Part shown: one piece after another, positions 53,420 to 61,279 of the stretch
Position numbering within the stretch: position 1 is the stretch's first letter
Layout: each line of letters starts with the position of its first letter
NCBI GenBank assembly: GCA_963695135.1
Contig: CAVOGA010000001.1
Coordinates: 1,116,001-1,180,000, forward strand
Length of the DNA: 64,000 nt
Reading direction: 5' to 3'
Source: Marinihelvus sp963695135
GTDB taxonomy: Bacteria > Pseudomonadota > Gammaproteobacteria > Xanthomonadales > SZUA-36
Notes under the pieces: generated by a model
Databases searched by the model: none
Told to the model about the DNA's origin: nothing
The model's input: the letters and a program-made list of their open reading frames with translations, nothing else
Made by a program: the position numbers and the translations under genes

Positions 53420-56032
53420 ATGACCGCAAGACCCTACCAACCGGCAGAAATCGAAGCGCAAATGCAGGCGCGCTGGCGCGATGAGCAGACCTTCAAGGTC
53501 ACCGAAGACCCGCGCCGTGAGAAGTTCTACTGCCTGTCCATGCTTCCCTATCCGTCCGGCGCCCTGCACATGGGCCACGTGCGCAATTACACCATCGGTG
53601 ACCTGATCAGCCGCTATCAGCGCATGCAGGGCAAGAACGTCATGCAGCCCATGGGTTGGGACGCTTTCGGCCTGCCGGCGGAGAATGCGGCGATCAAGAA
53701 CCAGACCGCTCCGGCCAGGTGGACGTACGCCAATATCGAGCACATGCGGGGTCAGCTCGAGCGGCTGGGCTTCGCCTACGACTGGGATCGCGAGGTCACG
53801 ACCTGCAAGCCGGAGTATTACCGCTGGGAACAGCTCATGTTCACCCGGCTCATGAAGCAAGGCCTGGCCTATCGCCGCGATTCGGAAGTGAACTGGGATC
53901 CGGTGGACCAGACCGTGCTGGCCAATGAGCAGGTCGTTGACGGCCGTGGCTGGCGCTCCGGTGCACTGGTGGAGCGCCGCTCCATCCCCCAGTGGTTTCT
54001 GCGAATCACCGATTATGCAGACGAACTGCTGAACGGGCTGGACGAGCTCGACGGCTGGCCGGAAGCGGTCAAAACCATGCAGCGCAACTGGATCGGCCGG
54101 TCCGAAGGGGCGGAGTTTGCCCTGCCGGTCTGTTACGCGGACGGGACCTTGCACGAGGACGGCCTGGCCGTGGCGGTGTACACCACCCGCCCGGACACGG
54201 CCTTCGGTGTAACTTACGCGGTACTGGCGCCCGAACATCCGCTGGTCGACCAGGTCACTTCCCCGCTGCAGCGTGCGGCCGTGGATGAGTTCCGGGCGCG
54301 GGTCAAGAGCACCTCCGAGATGGATCGACTGGCCGATGGCGGTCAGCTCGACAAGCGCGGTGTGTTCACCGGCGCTTATGTGCTCAACCCGTTTACCGAA
54401 CAACCCGTGCCGCTCTACCTGGCGGACTACGTGCTGATGGGATACGGCACCGGGGCCATCATGGCGGTACCCGCGCAGGACCAGCGCGACTGGGAATTCG
54501 CCCAGGCCTATGACCTGCCCATCCTGCGTACCGTCCAGCCGCCGGATGACTGGGAGGGCGAGGCTTATACCGGGGATGGTCCCGCCATCAACAGCGAGTG
54601 GCTTAACGGCCTGGAGGTCGGGGAAGCCAAGGCGAAGGCGATTGACTGGCTGGAGGCGGAGGGCCTGGGCCGGCGCACGGTGAATTTCCGCCTGCGCGAC
54701 TGGGGTGTCAGCCGGCAGCGCTACTGGGGCTGTCCGATACCGGTCATCTATTGTCCTGACTGCGGCGCCGTGCCGGTTCCTGAAGAAGATCTGCCGGTGG
54801 TGCTGCCCGAGGACGTGAGTTTCATGGGCGTCCAGTCGCCGATCAAGGCCGATCCGGAGTGGCGCAAAACCTCTTGCCCCGAGTGCGGGAAGGCCGCCGA
54901 ACGTGAGACGGACACCTTTGACACCTTCATGGAGTCGAGCTGGTACTACGCACGTTACTGCTGCCCAGACGCGGATCAGCAACTGGACGAACGGGCCGAT
55001 TACTGGCTGCCCGTGGACCAGTACATCGGCGGCATTGAGCACGCCATCATGCACCTGATGTATTTCCGTTTCTATCACAAGCTCCTGCGGGATGCGGGCA
55101 TGGTCAGCAGCGATGAGCCGGCCCGCCGCTTGCTCTGCCAGGGCATGGTGGTTGCCGAGACCTACAGCTATGAGGACGATGCCGGTGCGACGCACTGGGT
55201 CAACCCGGCAGACATCGAGGTTGAGAAGGACGACAAGGGCAAGGTGACCGGCGCACGCCTGGCCAGTGACGGCCGGCCGGTAACCGTCGGCGCCATCGAG
55301 AAGATGTCCAAGTCCAAGAACAACGGCGTTGATCCGCAGTCGCTGGTCGACGAGTACGGCGCCGATACGGTGCGGCTGTTCTCCATGTTCGCCGCGCCCC
55401 CGGACCAGTCCCTGGAGTGGTCGGAGTCGGGGGTGGAAGGCGCGTTCCGGTTCCTGCGACGGCTGTGGACCCTGGTCAGTAACCATGCGGACGCGGGCGC
55501 GACGCCGGCAGTCGACAGCGCTGCCCTGAACGATGAGCAGCGCGAGCTGCGGCGGCTGGTTCACGAAACCATCGCCAAGGTAAGCGATGACTACGACCGC
55601 CGGTTCACCTTCAACACGGCGATCGCCGCGTTGATGGAGCTGACCAACCACATCGCCCGTTTCGAGGACGACAGCGTGCAGGGGCGGGCCGTGGCTGGTG
55701 AGGGCTGGACCGCGATCGTGCAACTGCTGGCGCCGGTGACGCCGCACCTGAGCGAGGCGCTGTGGGAAGTGCTCGGCCACCAGCAGCAGCCTTTGCTCGA
55801 TGCCGGCTGGCCGGTGCCGGACGAGTCGGCGCGCGTCAAAACCTCGGTCGAGCTGGTGGTGCAGGTCAACGGCAAATTGCGCGGCCGCATCTCGGTGGAT
55901 CCCGGCTGTGCACAGGAGCCGGCCCTGGCGCTGGCGCTGGATGAACCCAACGTGCAGCGTCACATCGAGGGCAAGACCATCCGCAAAGTCATCCACGTGC
56001 CGGACCGGCTGCTGAATATCGTGGTTGGCTGA
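53420..56032 (+). CDS. leuS: Leucyl-tRNA synthetase
   Basis: An 870-residue class I aminoacyl-tRNA synthetase. The HIGH-type motif is SGALHMGHVRNYTIGD, the KMSKS loop is EKMSKSKNNGVDP; the CP1 editing domain contains TTRPDTAFGVTYAVLAPEHP and GTGAIMAVPAQDQRD with the editing Asp. A zinc-type cysteine cluster (CPDCG, CPECG) is seen in between. ATG 53420 is used; GTG 53414 is an alternative. It begins a cluster of housekeeping genes with tight spacing. Confidence 0.97.
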   Translation: MTARPYQPAEIEAQMQARWRDEQTFKVTEDPRREKFYCLSMLPYPSGALHMGHVRNYTIGDLISRYQRMQGKNVMQPMGWDAFGLPAENAAIKNQTAPARWTYANIEHMRGQLERLGFAYDWDREVTTCKPEYYRWEQLMFTRLMKQGLAYRRDSEVNWDPVDQTVLANEQVVDGRGWRSGALVERRSIPQWFLRITDYADELLNGLDELDGWPEAVKTMQRNWIGRSEGAEFALPVCYADGTLHEDGLAVAVYTTRPDTAFGVTYAVLAPEHPLVDQVTSPLQRAAVDEFRARVKSTSEMDRLADGGQLDKRGVFTGAYVLNPFTEQPVPLYLADYVLMGYGTGAIMAVPAQDQRDWEFAQAYDLPILRTVQPPDDWEGEAYTGDGPAINSEWLNGLEVGEAKAKAIDWLEAEGLGRRTVNFRLRDWGVSRQRYWGCPIPVIYCPDCGAVPVPEEDLPVVLPEDVSFMGVQSPIKADPEWRKTSCPECGKAAERETDTFDTFMESSWYYARYCCPDADQQLDERADYWLPVDQYIGGIEHAIMHLMYFRFYHKLLRDAGMVSSDEPARRLLCQGMVVAETYSYEDDAGATHWVNPADIEVEKDDKGKVTGARLASDGRPVTVGAIEKMSKSKNNGVDPQSLVDEYGADTVRLFSMFAAPPDQSLEWSESGVEGAFRFLRRLWTLVSNHADAGATPAVDSAALNDEQRELRRLVHETIAKVSDDYDRRFTFNTAIAALMELTNHIARFEDDSVQGRAVAGEGWTAIVQLLAPVTPHLSEALWEVLGHQQQPLLDAGWPVPDESARVKTSVELVVQVNGKLRGRISVDPGCAQEPALALALDEPNVQRHIEGKTIRKVIHVPDRLLNIVVG

Positions 56033-56524
56033 GTGATCAAACGGACTTTCATCTTCCTGTTGCTGTCCGTCCTGCTGCTGTCCGGTTGTGGCTACCGGCT
56101 GCAGGGCCAGGCGGAATTACCGGCGGCGATGAACACCACGGTTATCGAGACATCGGATCCTTACAGCCATTTCATTCGCCGGCTGACCATCCTGCTGGAG
56201 CAGAACGGGGCACGGGTGGTTCCACAGGACCCGGCCGCGGCACGCCTGGAAATTCCACTCAACGTGTATCGCAAGGAGATTCTCTCGATTGGCGACACGG
56301 CCCGGGTGCGCGAATACAAGGTAGTGCACCAGGTGCGTTTTCGCCTGGTCGATGCCGATGGCGCCGTGCTGGTGCCGGAGCAGTTTCTCGAGCAGAGCCG
56401 GGTGATCAGTTTCAGCGAGCAGGATATCCTGGCGGCAACACGCGAAGAGGAATACCTGCGCGAGGAAATGGCCGGCACCCTGTCCCGCCAGGTCCTGCGC
56501 CGCCTGGGCACTGCGGGGGGTTAA
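56033..56524 (+). CDS. lptE: LPS-assembly lipoprotein LptE
   Basis: A 163-residue lipoprotein that plugs LptD for lipopolysaccharide insertion in the outer membrane. It has a signal peptide with lipobox LSGC followed by GYRLQGQAELP, the classical LptE start, and the C-terminal REEEYLREEMAGTLSRQVLRRL helix. GTG 56033 directly follows the leuS stop. The leuS-lptE-holA order is standard for gammaproteobacteria. Confidence 0.93.
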   Translation: MIKRTFIFLLLSVLLLSGCGYRLQGQAELPAAMNTTVIETSDPYSHFIRRLTILLEQNGARVVPQDPAAARLEIPLNVYRKEILSIGDTARVREYKVVHQVRFRLVDADGAVLVPEQFLEQSRVISFSEQDILAATREEEYLREEMAGTLSRQVLRRLGTAGG

Positions 56525-56527
56525 GCC

Positions 56528-57529
56528 ATGCCCTTGAAAGTGGAGCAACTTGAGGGGCAACTCCGCAGCGGGCTGAGCCCGGTGTACCTGCTGGCCGGTC
56601 CGGAGCCGCTGTTGCTCCAGGAGTGCCGTGACCAGGTCTTGCAGAAGGCCGCTGCGGAGGGGTTTTCCGAGCGCCAGCTGATCGAGGCCAGCGCCAAGTA
56701 CGACTGGGATCAGCTGGGTGAGGCCGGCGGCACCCTGTCCCTGTTTGCCCAGCGACGCATCATTGATCTGCGCCTGCCCAGCGGCAAGCCGGGCGCAGTC
56801 GGGGCCAAGGCCCTCACGGCCTGGGTGGACAAGCTGGATCCGGATACGCTGCTGGTCGTTTCCTGTGAGCAATGGGATGGCAGTTCGCGCAAGGCCAAGT
56901 GGGCCCAGGCGCTGGACCGGGCCGGCACGCGGGTCGACATCTGGCCGCTGAAGCCGGAGGAACTGCCGGGCTGGATTGCCGCGCGCATGCAACGCCGCGG
57001 GCTGGAGCCGGACCAGGAGGCGGTCATGGTGCTGGCCGACCGGCTGCAGGGCAATTTGCTCGCGGCCCAGCAGGAAATTGAAAAGCTGGCGCTGCTGAAA
57101 GGTTCCGGCCCGGTGAGCGGCGCTGATGTGCTGCAGGCCGTGGCCGACAGCTCCCAGTTTAACGGCTTCCTGCTCTCTGACCGGATTCTGGAAGGCAATC
57201 TGCAGGACAGCTTGCGCGTGGCCCAGGGGCTGCGGCGCACCGGCGTGGCGATCCAGCTCGTCGCCGGCGCCCTGGTCAGCGGTCTGCGCACCGTGGAGAC
57301 CTACCGGCTGGCCATGGCGCAGGGGGAAAACGAGGCCGGTGTATTCCGCCGCCTGAATGTCTGGCAATCCCGGCAGGGCGCCCTGCGCCAGGCAGCACGC
57401 CGCATTGATGGAAAACGGCTGGCGGATGCCTGGTACCGGCTGGCGGAGATGGATCGACAGAGCAAGGGCCGCGCCAAGGGTGACCCCTGGCATGGCCTGA
57501 ACCGCTACATCCAGGCGCTGTGCGCCTGA
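56528..57529 (+). CDS. holA: DNA polymerase III subunit delta
   Basis: A 333-residue clamp-loader subunit. The N-terminal AAA-like part has LSPVYLLAGPEPLLLQECRDQV, then LFAQRRIIDLRLPSG, and the middle ADRLQGNLLAAQQEIEKLALL; these are the HolA signatures. It opens the beta clamp within the gamma complex. It begins 3 nt after lptE and ends 13 nt before nadD. Confidence 0.94.
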   Translation: MPLKVEQLEGQLRSGLSPVYLLAGPEPLLLQECRDQVLQKAAAEGFSERQLIEASAKYDWDQLGEAGGTLSLFAQRRIIDLRLPSGKPGAVGAKALTAWVDKLDPDTLLVVSCEQWDGSSRKAKWAQALDRAGTRVDIWPLKPEELPGWIAARMQRRGLEPDQEAVMVLADRLQGNLLAAQQEIEKLALLKGSGPVSGADVLQAVADSSQFNGFLLSDRILEGNLQDSLRVAQGLRRTGVAIQLVAGALVSGLRTVETYRLAMAQGENEAGVFRRLNVWQSRQGALRQAARRIDGKRLADAWYRLAEMDRQSKGRAKGDPWHGLNRYIQALCA

Positions 57530-57542
57530 GAAATCCTCCGCG

Positions 57543-58181
57543 ATGCTGAAACGCCGCATCATTTTCGGCGGAACCTTTGACCCGGTCCACCGGGGTCACC
57601 TGGCGGCGGCTGCGGCCGTGAATGCGGCGCTGGCGCCGGATGAATTCCGCTTTCTGCCTGCCGGTGACCCGCCGCACCGGCCACACACTTTTGCCGCACC
57701 GGAGCATCGCCTGCGAATGCTGGAACTGGCGCTTGCACCGTATCCCTGGGCCACGATTGACCGGCAGGAGCTGGAGCGTGAAGGCCCGTCATGGATGAGC
57801 CTGACGCTGGCGAACCTGCGGGAGCGATACCCGGACGATGCCCTGATCCTCCTGCTTGGCCAGGATTCCGCCAACGGCCTGGACACCTGGCATGACTGGC
57901 GCCGGATCCCCGGGCTGGCGCACCTGGTGATCATGACCCGGCCCGGGGAGTCCCCCGAATACGGGCCTGAACTGGCCGCTGAAATTGAACGCCGCCGCGT
58001 GGCGGATCCGGCCCGCCTGGGAGAGCAGCCCGGCGGCATGGTCTGGCCCGTGCCTGTGCCCCCGGTCCCGGTGTCCTCGACAGGTTTGCGCGGGCAGCGC
58101 GCCGCGCCGGGGGCGCTGCGCGCCATGGTGCCGGACCCGGTGGCGGATTACATCGAGCGCCATGGCCTGTACCGGGACTGA
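57543..58181 (+). CDS. nadD: Nicotinate-nucleotide adenylyltransferase
   Basis: A 212-residue NAD-biosynthesis enzyme that makes deamido-NAD+. The nucleotidyltransferase motif is FGGTFDPVHRGHL with HxGH; FLPAGDPPHRP and LLGQDSANGLDTWHDW follow; the C-terminal SSTGLRGQ is the ISSTxIR-type ATP site. The position after holA is conserved. Confidence 0.94.
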   Translation: MLKRRIIFGGTFDPVHRGHLAAAAAVNAALAPDEFRFLPAGDPPHRPHTFAAPEHRLRMLELALAPYPWATIDRQELEREGPSWMSLTLANLRERYPDDALILLLGQDSANGLDTWHDWRRIPGLAHLVIMTRPGESPEYGPELAAEIERRRVADPARLGEQPGGMVWPVPVPPVPVSSTGLRGQRAAPGALRAMVPDPVADYIERHGLYRD

Positions 58182-58245
58182 TCACGCTGTGATTGTCATG
58201 CCGGCTGGGCTAAACTGGGTTTATGTCCACAACCAAGGGTGACAT

Positions 58246-58632
58246 TTGAAAGCTCAGACCCGGCATGCGGAACTGTCCGCGCAGCAGTTGCACCAACTCG
58301 TCCTCTCCACCCTCGAAGAGTTCAAGGCCGTTGATATTAAAAGTGTCGACGTTACCGGCCTAAGCCCCCTGACCGATCACTTTGTTGTTGCCTCGGGCAA
58401 CTCGACCCGTCACGTCAAGTCGATGGCGGACAAGCTCGTGCAGGTGGCCAAGGCAAACGGTGTTCAGCCCCTGGGTGTCGAAGGTGAGCGCGAGGCGCAG
58501 TGGATCCTGGTGGATCTGAACGACATTATCGTGCACCTCATGCTGCCGCAGGCCCGCGCCTTCTACAACATCGAGAAACTCTGGGAAGTCAGCAAGGAAC
58601 AGCGCTCCGGATCCGGTTCCGGAACCGGCTGA
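58246..58632 (+). CDS. rsfS: Ribosomal silencing factor RsfS
   Basis: A 128-residue protein that binds ribosomal protein uL14 and blocks subunit joining in starvation. Motifs: TGLSPLTDHFVVASGNSTRHVKSMAD, GEREAQWILVDLNDIIVHLM, ARAFYNIEKLW. The start is TTG at 58246, supported by AGGGTG about 5 nt upstream and no ATG before the fold. It is followed by rlmH, as in most bacteria. Confidence 0.93.
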   Translation: MKAQTRHAELSAQQLHQLVLSTLEEFKAVDIKSVDVTGLSPLTDHFVVASGNSTRHVKSMADKLVQVAKANGVQPLGVEGEREAQWILVDLNDIIVHLMLPQARAFYNIEKLWEVSKEQRSGSGSGTG

Positions 58633-58635
58633 ACC

Positions 58636-59103
58636 GTGCGCCTCAGGGTTGTCAGTGTCGGGCAGAAAATGCCCGGCTGGGTCAATGATGCCTGGCAGGA
58701 GTATGCGCGCCGACTGCCTCCCGAACTGCCCCTCCAGCTCCACGAAGTCCCGGTCCGCAAGCGCGGCAAAAATCCCGACATCGACCGTCTGCGCCGCGAC
58801 GAGGGTCGCGACCTGCTGGCCGCCTGCAATGGTCAGCACATCATTGCCCTCGACGGGCGCGGCACGGCCTGGTCCACGGAACAGCTTGCGCAACGACTGG
58901 AGACATGGATGGGCGGCGGCCAGGACTGCGCGTTTCTCGTCGGCGGTCCCGACGGCCTGGACGAGGCGTGCCTGGCGGCGGCCCGTGAGCGCTGGTCACT
59001 GGGCGCCCTGACCTTTCCGCACCCCCTGGTCCGGGTGATCCTGGCCGAGCAGCTTTACCGGGCCTGGACCATCACCATCAATCACCCGTATCACCGGGCC
59101 TGA
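58636..59103 (+). CDS. rlmH: 23S rRNA pseudouridine-1915 methyltransferase RlmH
   Basis: A 155-residue SPOUT methyltransferase. The knot contains IALDGRGTAWSTEQLAQRL, FLVGGPDGLDEACL and the C-terminal LAEQLYRAWTITINHPYHR with the conserved YHR end. It starts at GTG 58636, 3 nt after rsfS. The length equals E. coli RlmH. Confidence 0.95.
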   Translation: MRLRVVSVGQKMPGWVNDAWQEYARRLPPELPLQLHEVPVRKRGKNPDIDRLRRDEGRDLLAACNGQHIIALDGRGTAWSTEQLAQRLETWMGGGQDCAFLVGGPDGLDEACLAAARERWSLGALTFPHPLVRVILAEQLYRAWTITINHPYHRA

Positions 59104-59125
59104 AGGCCCGCCGAGGAACTGCCCC

Positions 59126-59714
59126 ATGAGTGAATTGTTGCTGGTCTCCGGCTCTCCGAGACGTCGCGAACTCCTGACCATGATTGCCATTCCCTTCGAA
59201 GTCTTCAACGCGGATATCGAGGAGATCCGCCAGGCCGGTGAAGCGCCCGCGACCTATGCCGGTCGCCTGGCGAAAGAAAAGGCCCTGGCGGGGGTCGCCG
59301 AGTTCGGCCGTGGCCGGCCGGCGCTGGGCGCGGACACGATTGTCGTTCTCGACGGGGATATCCTGGAAAAGCCGACGGACCGGGCGGATGCCCGCGACAT
59401 GATTTCCCGCCTCGCCAACGCCACCCACGAGGTCTTCTCGGCGGTCTGCGTGGTCTGCCCGGACGGGCAGATCCTGGAGGCCCTGAACGTGACCCGGGTG
59501 ACCATGGGTCCGATACCTGCAGTCATGGATCGAGGCCTACGTGCAAATGGATGAGCCGATGGACAAGGCCGGCGCTTACGCGATCCAGGGCGTTGCCGGT
59601 CAGTGGGTGGCGCACATTGACGGAAGTTACTCCGGCGTCATGGGTCTGCCGGTCTACGAAACCGCGGAATTGCTGCGCCGGGCCGGGGTCAAAGCAAGCA
59701 GTCCCGCAGTTTGA
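59126..59714 (+). CDS. maf: Maf family nucleotide pyrophosphatase (one frame break)
   Basis: House-cleaning enzyme that hydrolyses non-canonical nucleoside triphosphates. The phosphate-binding loop is VSGSPRRRELL, then ALGADTIVVLDGDILEKP with the catalytic Asp. The frame changes near 59519-59524 (one extra base), after which WIEAYVQMDEPMDKAGAYAIQG and YSGVMGLPVYETAELL complete the fold. The joined protein has about 195 residues, normal for Maf/YhdE-type enzymes. It is located before rng, as in E. coli. Confidence 0.85.
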
Positions 59715-59781
59715 AGTGTTATTCTAGGCGGCCGTCTGAACCCGGCGTTTGCCACGCAACCGCAGCCAGGAAGGTCCACCG

Positions 59782-61263
59782 GTGAGTGAAGAAATACTGA
59801 TCAATGTGACCCCCCGCGAATCGCGGGTCGCCGTCGTCGAAAACGGCGTGCTGCAGGAGATCTGGCTCGACCGGGCCAGCCACTACGGCTACGTGGGCAA
59901 CATTTACAAGGGCACCGTTTCACGCGTGCTGCCCGGCATGCAGGCAGCCTTCGTGGACATTGGCCTGGAACGCACCGCCTTTCTTCACGCCTCGGATATC
60001 GCCCGGGTTGACCGGGAGCGCATGACCGGCCAGCTGCCGGATGCGCCGCTGCGTGAGCCGCCCATCAGCGAACTCGTGCGCGAAGGTGCCGAGGTGATTG
60101 TCCAGGTCATCAAGGATCCGCTGGGCACCAAGGGCGCCCGTTTGACCACCAATCTCAGCGTACCTTCCCGCTTTCTCGTGCTCCTGCCGGGCAATCCGCA
60201 TATCGGCGTGTCTGCCAGGATCGAAGACGAGCAGGAGCGCAGCCGCCTGCAGGAACTGGTGGGGCGTCTGCGCGAAAAGGATTCCGCCAACGGCTACATC
60301 GTGCGCACCAACGCCGAGGCGGTGGATGATTTTGCCCTGTCTGCCGACATGGCCTATCTCGGCAAGGTGTGGGCGGGAATCCAGGAGAAATCTGTCAGCT
60401 CGCGCGCCGGCAAGGTCGTGTACGAGGATTTGTCCTTGCCGCTGCGCGCGCTGCGGGACCTGATGCACGGACAGGTCGACCGCGTGCGCGTCGATGACGA
60501 GTTCACCCATCGGAAAATCTGCGAGTTCGTGAGCCGCTTCATTCCCGAATGGTTGCCGCGCATCGAACGCTATGCGGTCGACCGGCCGCTGTTTGACGTG
60601 TACGGCGTCGAGGACGAAATCGAAAACGCCTTGCACCGCACGACGCCGCTCAAGTCCGGCGGCTACCTGGTCATTGACCAGACCGAGGCCATGACCACCA
60701 TAGACGTCAATACCGGTGGTTTCGTGGGACACCGGACCCTGGAAGAGACGATTTACAAGACCAACCTGGAAGCGGCGCAGGCCATCGCGCGCCAGCTGCG
60801 CCTGCGAAATCTCGGCGGCATCATCATCATTGATTTCATCGACATGCAGGAGGCGGAGCATCGCGAGCAGGTGATGCGCACCCTCAGGCGGGCGCTTGAG
60901 CGGGACCCGGTGCGCACATCCGTCACCGAACTCTCCGATCTTGGCCTGGTCGAGATGACGCGCAAGCGCACCCGCGAGAGCCTGGGGCATGTCATGTGTG
61001 AGCCCTGCTCGGTGTGCAGCGGCCGGGGATCGGTCAAGACTGCTGAAACGGTCTGCCTGGAGGTGTTTCGCGAGATCATGCGTTCCGGGCGCCAGTTCGA
61101 GGCGGAGAAACTGCTGGTGCTGGCGTCGCCGGCGGTGGTTGACCTGGTGCTGGATGAGCACTCCACGACCGTGGTGGAACTGGAAGAGCTGATCGGCAAA
61201 TCGATCCGTTTCCAGCGCGAGGAGCAATACACGCAGGAACTGTTTGACGTGGTATTGCTGTGA
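59782..61263 (+). CDS. rng: Ribonuclease G
   Basis: A 493-residue endoribonuclease for 16S rRNA 5'-end maturation and mRNA decay. An S1 domain is inserted early (GYVGNIYKGTVSRVLPGMQAAF), then the RNase E/G catalytic domain with MTTIDVNTGGF and IIIIDFIDMQ (the Mg-binding Asp residues) and the zinc-link CEPCSVCSGRG. GTG 59782 is preferred, since AGGAAGG is upstream and the protein then begins SEEILINVTPRESRVA as in E. coli. The length equals E. coli RNase G (489). Confidence 0.95.
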   Translation: MSEEILINVTPRESRVAVVENGVLQEIWLDRASHYGYVGNIYKGTVSRVLPGMQAAFVDIGLERTAFLHASDIARVDRERMTGQLPDAPLREPPISELVREGAEVIVQVIKDPLGTKGARLTTNLSVPSRFLVLLPGNPHIGVSARIEDEQERSRLQELVGRLREKDSANGYIVRTNAEAVDDFALSADMAYLGKVWAGIQEKSVSSRAGKVVYEDLSLPLRALRDLMHGQVDRVRVDDEFTHRKICEFVSRFIPEWLPRIERYAVDRPLFDVYGVEDEIENALHRTTPLKSGGYLVIDQTEAMTTIDVNTGGFVGHRTLEETIYKTNLEAAQAIARQLRLRNLGGIIIIDFIDMQEAEHREQVMRTLRRALERDPVRTSVTELSDLGLVEMTRKRTRESLGHVMCEPCSVCSGRGSVKTAETVCLEVFREIMRSGRQFEAEKLLVLASPAVVDLVLDEHSTTVVELEELIGKSIRFQREEQYTQELFDVVLL

Positions 61264-61279
61264 GCCCGGCCGGGCTTCC

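Noticed and set aside
53378..55996. Very long open frame antisense to leuS (also seen antisense to the TonB2 genes and to gldG)
   Set aside because: Long antisense frames are a by-product of high GC at third positions; the translations have no domain, are compositionally odd, and the sense genes are certain.
58184..58204. CTGTGAT followed by TTGTCAT before rsfS, resembling Pho heptamers
   Set aside because: The two units are adjacent, not phased at 11 bp, no -10 follows at 10 nt, and the downstream genes are housekeeping.
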